From an uncultured Lachnospiraceae bacterium (GTDB lineage Bacteria; Bacillota; Clostridia; Lachnospirales; Lachnospiraceae): a stretch of 41,035 nt of DNA. A program made the translations under genes and the position numbers. The DNA lies in assembly GCA_947626285.1 (NCBI GenBank), contig CANQRR010000029.1, forward strand, positions 1-41,035. Direction: 5' to 3'. The notes beneath the pieces were generated by a model, which saw only the letters and a list, made by a program, of their open reading frames with translations, was not told the origin of the DNA and did no database searches. This document shows positions 35,279-41,035 of the stretch, in pieces (position 1 is the stretch's first letter; the number at the start of each line of letters is the position of its first letter).

Positions 35279-36430
35279 TCATTCCAGCAGAAAATCCGCC
35301 ATCACCACGTTGCTCAGATCCAGACCGCGCGCGGTCAAGGCAATCTGCCCATTCTCCCGCTTCAGCAGACCGTCGGTAATGTGTTTTTGCAGCACCTCTC
35401 CGTATATTTCCTCGGGCGACTTGCCGAAGCGTTTCCGAAATTCCTGCTCTGAGACACCCTGCGTCATGCGCAGCCCCAGAAACATGAATTCCTCCATCCG
35501 GTCCTTTTCGGAGAGCGGCGTGACCTCCCGCCCGGAAAAATCCCCGGCCAGATAAGCCTGCATATTTTCCGGATTCCGATAACGGGTAAACTTTAAAAAC
35601 GACGCCGCCCCGAGACCGAAACCCGCATACTCTGCGCCGATCCAGTAACCGATGTTGTGACGGCACTCGTATCCGGGCCGCGCATAGTTCGAGATCTCAT
35701 ATCGCTTCATCCCAGCCGCAGAAAGCGTCTGCTCCGTGAGCCGGTACATCTCCCGCTCTTCCTCCTCCGAAGGGAGCTCCCGCGGCTGCTCCCCGCGCTC
35801 CCGAAGGACGGCGTCCTCATGGTAGCGTTCATAAAAGGGCGTTCCCTCTTCTATGATCAGACTGTAAGCGGAAATATGCTCCGGCGTAAGCGCGAGCACC
35901 TGCGCGAGCGTCCTCTCCCACGACTGCACCGTCTGCCCCGGCAGCGCTGACATCAGATCGACATTGAGATTCGCAAAGCCTGCCTCCCGCGCCGTCTCAT
36001 ACGTATGCAGAAAATCCGTCCACGTATGGATCCGGCCAAGCAACGCGAGCTCCCGATCATCTGCCGACTGCAGTCCCAGACTGAGGCGATTGATCCCTGC
36101 CTTCCGCCAGGTCCGCAGCTTCCCAGAGTCCGCCGTTCCCGGATTGCATTCGATCGTAATCTCCGCGTCCGACTTGATCCGGAACTCCCGAGACAAAAGC
36201 TCCATCAATTCCGCGATCCACTCTCCCGGCAGGATCGACGGCGTGCCTCCACCGAAAAAGATCGTGCTGACCTGATGCGTTTCCTTATCCGGAAACGCTT
36301 CAACCTCCTTTTTCAGCGCGCGCAGATACGCCTCCTGCCGCTCCCGGCCCGCCGGAGCGGACAGGAAATCACAATACGCGCATTTCCGCACGCAAAACGG
36401 AATATGCAGATACAGTTCCAAATCCCTCAC
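35279..36430 (-). CDS. hemW: HemW (radical SAM heme chaperone; formerly HemN-like)
   Basis: This 383-residue radical SAM protein has LYLHIPFCVRKCAYCDFLSA, with cluster cysteines C13, C17 and C20 spaced CxxxCxxC, and FFGGGTPSILP and LSLGLQSADDREL. A C-terminal HemN-like winged region follows. The length and single-cluster motif match HemW, a heme chaperone, rather than true coproporphyrinogen oxidase, which is longer. The GTG start at 36430 has GGAGG ten bases upstream. It is 61 bases after the Fic gene on the same strand, so the two may share a transcript. Confidence 0.93.
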   Translation of the reverse strand: MRDLELYLHIPFCVRKCAYCDFLSAPAGRERQEAYLRALKKEVEAFPDKETHQVSTIFFGGGTPSILPGEWIAELMELLSREFRIKSDAEITIECNPGTADSGKLRTWRKAGINRLSLGLQSADDRELALLGRIHTWTDFLHTYETAREAGFANLNVDLMSALPGQTVQSWERTLAQVLALTPEHISAYSLIIEEGTPFYERYHEDAVLRERGEQPRELPSEEEEREMYRLTEQTLSAAGMKRYEISNYARPGYECRHNIGYWIGAEYAGFGLGAASFLKFTRYRNPENMQAYLAGDFSGREVTPLSEKDRMEEFMFLGLRMTQGVSEQEFRKRFGKSPEEIYGEVLQKHITDGLLKRENGQIALTARGLDLSNVVMADFLLE

Positions 36431-36491
36431 TTGATCGCAGCCTCCAATAATCTCACGGCATTCCCTTTTCTGTATGCATTAATCGTACTTT

Positions 36492-37496
36492 TCATACAAC
36501 TTCCCAGTATCCGTTTTTGCTCGCCCCATGTCGGACTAATCTTCCCCTTGCTTTCAATTTTGCCAGAATTCTTTCCACCTGTCTATCCGTCACGCCAAGT
36601 GTAGCTGCCAGAGTTTTGGCTGTTAATCTATTATCCTGTCTGAGCAATGCTAATATCTTTTCCTCATTTGTATCAATATTTGTTCCGACATTTACTCCGA
36701 CATTTTCCCTAATCTTTGTCGGTCTATTCTGGCTTTTCAACACAGTTTTTAGAGTATCCCGAATCACTTTTAGCATAAAAGCAACGAAGGCCGTCGACTC
36801 TCCCGCCTTATTAGAAACATTCAACGCCTTGTAATAGCCCTCCTGTTTTTCATAAATCAGGCTTTCAATCGGCATCCATGCAAAGAATTCTTTCCATTTC
36901 TGAAGTATCAGAGATTGCCACAGCCTTCCTGTTCGTCCGTTTCCGTCTGCAAAAGGGTGAATAAATTCAAACTCATAATGAAAAATACAAGACTTCATCA
37001 ATGGATGAAGCTTCGACTTCTTCAGCCAATCGAAAAGCTGTTTCATCAATTTCGGTACATAATTTGCAGGCGATCCGGCATGTATTAATTGTTTTCCCGC
37101 ATATACGCTCACATTGCCGCTCCGGAAGCACCCGGCTTCCTTTACCAATCCGTCCATCAGAATTTTGTGTGCCAACAGCAGATTCTTTATATTATAGGGA
37201 TCAAGAGCTTCTACTCTCTCGTACGCTTCATAAGCATTTCTGACTTCTCTGATTTCCTGCGGCGGTCCAAGCACAGTTTTTCCATTGATCAGATCCGTCA
37301 CCTGTTCCAGAGTCAGTGTATTCTGCTCAATAGCAAGGGATGAATGGATCGACCGAATTCTACTTGCCCGTCGCAGCTTCGGATTGGACTGCAGTGTATC
37401 ATAAGTTGCAACCGCGCCGACCTGCTCCCCAATTTCGATTACCAGATTTGTTATCTCCTCCGTCATCGTAAATGGCGGCGTATAAGAATCGCTCAC
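36492..37496 (-). CDS. Fic-family protein with C-terminal winged helix
   Basis: This is a 334-residue Fic (filamentation induced by cAMP) protein, usually an AMP transferase. The Fic core motif HPFADGNGRTGR is complete (HPFxDGNGR). Near the N-terminus SSLAIEQNTLT resembles the autoinhibitory helix (S/T)xxxE(G/N), with Q in place of G or N. After a flexible linker, NVGVNVGTNIDTNEEK, a winged helix (ILALLRQDNRLTAKTLAATL) ends the protein. GTG 37496 lies eight bases after GGGAGG; a GTG at 37514 is less likely. The DNA is visibly more AT-rich than its neighbours, which suggests acquisition. No partner antitoxin gene is adjacent. Confidence 0.9.
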   Translation of the reverse strand: MSDSYTPPFTMTEEITNLVIEIGEQVGAVATYDTLQSNPKLRRASRIRSIHSSLAIEQNTLTLEQVTDLINGKTVLGPPQEIREVRNAYEAYERVEALDPYNIKNLLLAHKILMDGLVKEAGCFRSGNVSVYAGKQLIHAGSPANYVPKLMKQLFDWLKKSKLHPLMKSCIFHYEFEFIHPFADGNGRTGRLWQSLILQKWKEFFAWMPIESLIYEKQEGYYKALNVSNKAGESTAFVAFMLKVIRDTLKTVLKSQNRPTKIRENVGVNVGTNIDTNEEKILALLRQDNRLTAKTLAATLGVTDRQVERILAKLKARGRLVRHGASKNGYWEVV

Positions 37497-37666
37497 AAAA
37501 AGCACCTCCCTCACAGTTCTGTTTCAGATGTCTCTATTTCATGGCTTCCTAATCATCCAGCATTCAGTTCTGTCAGCTATCCATTGTCCCAGCTGTTTGA
37601 CGCCCGCTTATCAGCCCAATTCAGCCACCAACATTCCGCTTCTCTCCCACATGCATTTTCAATATA

Positions 37667-37694
37667 ATTATATAGTAAAACAGATTCTGTGCAA
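37667..37694 (-). promoter_or_regulatory. Fic gene promoter
   Basis: TTGCAC (37694-37689), a 16-bp spacer and TATAAT (37672-37667). The transcript would have a leader of about 165 bases in which I see no clear structure. Confidence 0.7.
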
Positions 37695-37716
37695 AGATAT
37701 ATTTTACCAAACAATG

Positions 37717-37752
37717 GAAAAACCGGGGAAGAAGTTTTCTTTCTTCCCCGGT
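37717..37752 (-). terminator. Terminator of the MFS transporter gene
   Basis: ACCGGGGAAGAA pairs perfectly with TTCTTCCCCGGT (37722-37752), followed on the minus strand by TTTTTCC. It lies 15 bases after the MFS stop codon. Confidence 0.92.
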
Positions 37753-37766
37753 CAATATTTCATCAA

Positions 37767-39065
37767 CTAAGCTTTCTCTGTCTCCCGCCACTCATGGTTT
37801 CTCAGCTTCGCACTGAAAAACATGCAGATCAGTACCCCGGCGACGCCGATCACGAAGAACAGAAACGCCGCGCCGGAACCCTTGCCCGACCCGAAAAGGA
37901 TCAGCAGATCGCCGTCTGTCTGCGCCGCCATCAGCGGCTCAAAGATTTTGTCAACCAGAAAACCGCCCGCCAGGAAACCTGCCGGTATCGTAAAGAACTG
38001 CAGCGTGTTGCGGCAGGAATAGACGCGCCCCTGCATATCGACCGGTATCGAACTGCGGAAAATCACATCCATGTTCGCGTTCATCAGCGGGATCACGATC
38101 CAGCCAAGCACCGCCCCGATACACCAGACAAGCGGCGTGCGCCCGAACGCAAGCAGGAAATTCTCCGTGCTCATCGACAGGAAGAGCGTGAGGCAGATCA
38201 CCCGCACCCGGTTCTTCGGAGCCGGGAGAAGCGTGACAAGCACGCTGCCCAAGAGCGTCGCGATCCCGACGCAGGTGTTGACAAGCCCCAGTACTGTCTC
38301 CCCGCCGTTTTGTTTCGACAGCAGCATCGCCGGGAGCGCCGCGTCGTACATGGACGCCACCAGGTTGATCGCCGCGAGAAACAGGATCAAATTCGTGATC
38401 AGCGGATTGTGCTTCAGCCACGCGAGTCCCGCCTTTGCGGAATCGAGCAGCTTCTCATCCGCCTGCTTCTGTGTCTTCTCCTCCGGCACCTCAATGAACA
38501 GCAAGAGCGTCAGAAACGCCAGCGTGAATGTGCCCAGATCGACGATGATCACAGCCTCGATTCCGCCGAACGCGAAGAAGGCCGTCGCCAGGATCGGTGT
38601 CAGGATCGATGTCAGCGACTGTGAGAAAGAGCGCAGGCCGCTCGTCTTCTGATAATATTCTTTCGGAACCAGAAGCGTCGCCGCCACCTCGCTCGCCGGC
38701 TGCTGGATCGTGTTCATCAATCCGTTCAGCGCGTTCAAAACATACAGATGCCCAGCAACAAGCAGATCCGTCCGGATCAGCCCGAACACAACGGCCGTGC
38801 TCAGCGCCGCGATCAGATCACAGACCAGCATTGTGCGCTTCTTGTTCCAGCGGTCGCTCAACGCTCCCGCGAAAATACTCATCGCCACATACGGCGCATA
38901 CGAACAGACCGACAAAAGCGCAGTCTTAAGCGCGGAGCCGGTGCGCAGGTACAGCCACAGCACCAGAGCGTAGCTTGTCATCCCGCTGCCAAGTCCTGAG
39001 AGCGACTGTGTGCTCCAGAGCAGCAGATACGGCTTTAGTTTTCCTATATTCTCTTTTTTCATCAT
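37767..39065 (-). CDS. MFS transporter, MefA/DHA3-like drug efflux type
   Basis: This 432-residue protein has about 12 membrane segments. Motif A appears as FAGALSDRWNKKRTMLVCDL after the second segment. Family resemblance is to the DHA3/MefA group of proton-driven exporters (macrolides and other drugs), and NALNGLMNTIQQPASEVAAT is typical of it. The substrate is unknown. ATG 39065 (a tandem ATG ATG) follows AAAGGAG. Monocistronic, with a ~235-base upstream region and a perfect terminator. Confidence 0.88.
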   Translation of the reverse strand: MMKKENIGKLKPYLLLWSTQSLSGLGSGMTSYALVLWLYLRTGSALKTALLSVCSYAPYVAMSIFAGALSDRWNKKRTMLVCDLIAALSTAVVFGLIRTDLLVAGHLYVLNALNGLMNTIQQPASEVAATLLVPKEYYQKTSGLRSFSQSLTSILTPILATAFFAFGGIEAVIIVDLGTFTLAFLTLLLFIEVPEEKTQKQADEKLLDSAKAGLAWLKHNPLITNLILFLAAINLVASMYDAALPAMLLSKQNGGETVLGLVNTCVGIATLLGSVLVTLLPAPKNRVRVICLTLFLSMSTENFLLAFGRTPLVWCIGAVLGWIVIPLMNANMDVIFRSSIPVDMQGRVYSCRNTLQFFTIPAGFLAGGFLVDKIFEPLMAAQTDGDLLILFGSGKGSGAAFLFFVIGVAGVLICMFFSAKLRNHEWRETEKA

Positions 39066-39301
39066 TGACTTTGCTCCTTTGATTTGATATGGTGTTTCCT
39101 TTCAGCTACAAATCAAGATGCAAAGTCTGAGGACTCCTGCGGAACTGTTTCAGGATTTCATCTCCGAGACTTCCGACTTGTCATCCCCCATGCAGTGTCC
39201 TCAAACCTTGCATGGAGTGAAAGCAATGATCAACAGCATTTCTGTAATCCCTTTCCCGGCAGCCAAGCTGTCTTTTTCTCAAACAAATAATAACTATCGT
39301 T
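39066..39301 (-). promoter_or_regulatory. Long upstream region of the MFS gene
   Basis: There is no gene here. I cannot place a convincing promoter; an AT-rich TTATTAT near 39285 is a candidate -10. Complementary segments 39209-39215 with 39188-39194, and 39197-39203 with 39128-39134, could form two mutually exclusive stems. Translated mini-frames of 12 codons or less carry no recognisable leader peptide. Confidence 0.3.
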
Positions 39302-40729
39302 TCATTTTACCATAAATCCGTTTTTGGGGCAAGAGTCAAACGAAAGCCTCATTTCCCTGAAACACACCAACGTCACGTTCCCCATCTCTTTTGCCCTGTC
39401 AGTGCAGCCTTTGGTAAAACCGGACTTGGCAAAGAGAAAGAAGTGTTTCTTCTTATACATAAATAGATCACTGCGTTTTACCAGCGTTTCCAGGACACCG
39501 AGATCAACCTTTTCGTTCGTCCACTTGCACTCACCGAAAAGAGCGGTAGTTTTGTCCTGCTCAGCGAGAATGTCGATCTCCGCCTGACGCTTTTCGTTCG
39601 GATCGTTGCCCCACCAGCGGCCGAGAGAGGAGAATTCAACCGGACATTTCCCGGCAAGCAGCAGCTTCCAAAGATACTGCCTGCAGATCTCCTCAAACAC
39701 ATGACCCATGTAATCGGACAGAAACGGCTCGATGCGCCTATAGGCAAGGTCGGCTGCACCGCGGGCGATGATGGAATTGTTTTCCGGCACAAAGCGATAC
39801 CAAAAACGAAACAGATTATCTTCAATCGCATAGATCGCTTTCCGGGATGCCTTTTCGCCGTAGGGCGTTTCTTTTCGGATGAGGCCGAGGGCAACAAGAT
39901 TTTTTATATAGGCAGAGCACACGTTGGTATCCTCTCCAACTTTACCGGAGATCTCTGACATCCGGCTGGAACCGGTGGCAATCGCTGTAATGATGGCGTT
40001 GTACAACGCAGGCTCCCGCACCTCCTGCTTGAGCAGATTTTCCGGCTCCTCAAAGAGCGAAGAGGTAGGATTCAGAAACGTATTTTTGATATTGTCCTCG
40101 ACGCTTAATTCTTCGTTCATTTGCAGCAGGTACTGCGGCGTTCCTCCGACAATCCCGTAAATCAGCGCTTTGTCTTCATCGGAAAAGTGCCGAAAATACT
40201 GGCATGTCTCCTCAAAATCAAAGGGAACGATCTTCATCTGTGCCGTCCGTCTGCCGTAAAGCGGCGCTTTGTAGGCAAGAACGTGATCTTCCATATAGGA
40301 CATGGACGAACCGCAGAGAATCAGCATCAGCTTCGAGCTGCCCTTGTACTTGTCGATGAGTAACTGAAGCGTGGAAGCAAGGCTTTTGTACGACCGAGCG
40401 ACATAGGGGTACTCATCGATGGCGAGGATGAGACGTTCCTTTTCAGACAGTCTGAACACATATTCCAAAGCCGCCTGAAAGGAGAGGAAAGAGCCCTCCG
40501 TCTCAGTGCCGGTACGGTACTCCAAAATGCTCCTACTGAAATTTTCGAGGTTTTGCTTGGCGTTACTCTCAACACCCATAAAATAGATAGCGTTTTTATC
40601 TTCGATAAACTGATTGATCAGCGCTGTTTTTCCCACACGCCGTCGTCCGTATATGGCAGTAAATTCAAATCTGTTTGAGGAATATAGCTTGTTCAGAGCC
40701 CCAAGTTCCCGCTCTCTGCCGATAAACAT
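39302..40729 (-). CDS. Archaeal-type ATPase with DUF234 nuclease-like domain
   Basis: This is a 475-residue P-loop STAND/AAA-like ATPase. Walker A is GRRRVGKT (28-35) and Walker B is LILAIDEYPYV (D105, E106); the sensor-like LMLILCGSSMSYMED follows. A winged-helix region (about 240-300, SRMSEISGKVGEDTNVCSAY) links to the C-terminal DUF234 part. There EIDILAEQDKTTALFGECKW resembles a PD-(D/E)xK nuclease core. Members are widespread in archaea and anaerobic bacteria, often in mobile or defence-like settings; the function is unproven. GGAGG is seven bases before ATG 40729. Confidence 0.88.
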   Translation of the reverse strand: MFIGRERELGALNKLYSSNRFEFTAIYGRRRVGKTALINQFIEDKNAIYFMGVESNAKQNLENFSRSILEYRTGTETEGSFLSFQAALEYVFRLSEKERLILAIDEYPYVARSYKSLASTLQLLIDKYKGSSKLMLILCGSSMSYMEDHVLAYKAPLYGRRTAQMKIVPFDFEETCQYFRHFSDEDKALIYGIVGGTPQYLLQMNEELSVEDNIKNTFLNPTSSLFEEPENLLKQEVREPALYNAIITAIATGSSRMSEISGKVGEDTNVCSAYIKNLVALGLIRKETPYGEKASRKAIYAIEDNLFRFWYRFVPENNSIIARGAADLAYRRIEPFLSDYMGHVFEEICRQYLWKLLLAGKCPVEFSSLGRWWGNDPNEKRQAEIDILAEQDKTTALFGECKWTNEKVDLGVLETLVKRSDLFMYKKKHFFLFAKSGFTKGCTDRAKEMGNVTLVCFREMRLSFDSCPKNGFMVK

Positions 40730-40757
40730 AGCATTGCCTCCATCTTAGGATAGCTAC

Positions 40758-40786
40758 AGTATAATTCAGAAAAAAAAATTAGTCAA
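40758..40786 (-). promoter_or_regulatory. ATPase promoter nested in the upstream terminator
   Basis: TTGACT (40786-40781), a 17-bp spacer and TATACT (40763-40758). The -35 is inside the stem of the terminator of the next gene upstream. Confidence 0.75.
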
Positions 40787-40814
40787 GTATGATTCGGCAA
40801 ATCATACTTGACTA
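40771..40814 (-). terminator. Terminator of the right-edge gene, overlapping its stop codon
   Basis: TAGTCAAGTATGAT (40780-40793) pairs perfectly with ATCATACTTGACTA (40801-40814) around a 7-base loop. On the minus strand a run of nine T follows within three bases. The TAG stop of the gene is the first three bases of the stem. Confidence 0.93.
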
Positions 40815-41035
40815 CAACCATCCTTCTATGATCTTTATGATCTCCGTCTCATAGTCTCCGATATAGTCTTCCATCTTTCCGACGTTTTTCACATTGCTCT
40901 CCGCGCCGTTCTCCGGAAATTCCCATACATGGTACGTGAGACCCCTATGCTCCCAGTCGATACTCCCGCAGCCATCTTCCTCCACGTAGGAATATTTCCA
41001 GCCTTTCCCCCGCAGATAATCCTGCAATTTTTCCA
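40812..41035 (-). CDS. Hypothetical protein, C-terminal part, cut by the window edge
   Basis: The frame stays open to the right edge (EKLQDYLRGKGWKY onwards), so the start is outside. About 74 residues are visible. They are acidic and aromatic-rich, with GCGSIDWEHRGLTYHVWEF in the middle, and end in EIIKIIEGWL. I do not assign it to a family. Similar short proteins probably occur in other Clostridia, but this is from memory of the pattern and is not verified. Confidence 0.65.
   Translation of the reverse strand, partial: EKLQDYLRGKGWKYSYVEEDGCGSIDWEHRGLTYHVWEFPENGAESNVKNVGKMEDYIGDYETEIIKIIEGWL

Noticed and set aside
36492-37496. Fic/antitoxin toxin-antitoxin pair
   Set aside because: No small antitoxin gene flanks the Fic gene, and an inhibitory-like helix is already in the protein itself.
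39066-39301. T-box or ribosome-stalling leader peptide for the MFS gene
   Set aside because: No T-box core sequence and no plausible leader peptide with a ribosome site were found.

Overview
The window reads as a chromosomal segment of a Gram-positive, anaerobic gut-type Clostridia bacterium, most likely Lachnospiraceae-like. The evidence is hrcA-grpE-dnaK-dnaJ under a perfect CIRCE element, low-GC promoters in otherwise GC-rich coding DNA, strong AGGAGG ribosome sites, TTG and GTG starts, sugar ABC transporters of the LplB/YtcP type without their own ATPase, and an IscR-like Rrf2 regulator. The species is inferred from gene content only. I see no phage, integrase, transposase, tRNA, rRNA or CRISPR array.

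Left part (1-6.2 kb). A leftward promoter with three copies of a palindromic operator sits at the edge. A TetR-controlled redox cluster follows on the minus strand: tetR, aldo/keto reductase, a flavoprotein with an Fe-S-type cysteine motif, remnants of two more aldo/keto reductases, and a class M (SirTM-like) sirtuin. An Rrf2 regulator faces cobI, and cobI is translationally coupled to a hemA gene that survives only as its first ~25 codons. A duplicated ~176-bp terminator-bearing module separates cobI from tsf.

Housekeeping and envelope block (6.2-25.2 kb), almost all minus strand. It holds rpsB-tsf; a four-gene ABC efflux/assembly operon (adaptor, ATPase, second adaptor, MacB-type permease); glyA; and hrcA-grpE-dnaK-dnaJ followed by prmA-rsmE. 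The ABC operon is the most unusual locus. Its second adaptor is 1241 residues long, with about 870 residues inserted where the coiled-coil hairpin normally turns, and its first adaptor ends in a 42-residue Met/Asp-rich tail. A membrane-anchored SGNH hydrolase is divergent from hrcA.

Glycan block (25.2-33.5 kb). A cytoplasmic GH29 fucosidase is divergent from an operon of two permeases, a solute-binding protein that has a signal peptide but no lipobox cysteine, and a multidomain GH3 glycosidase. Palindromes lie between the divergent promoters. An oligosaccharide is probably imported using an ATPase encoded elsewhere and trimmed inside the cell by GH29 and GH3.

Right part (33.5-41 kb), all minus strand: pepD, hemW, an AT-rich Fic gene with a winged-helix tail, an MFS exporter with a long leader, a DUF234-type ATPase, and a hypothetical protein running off the right edge. 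All coordinates and motifs come from reading the sequence; no database search was possible.
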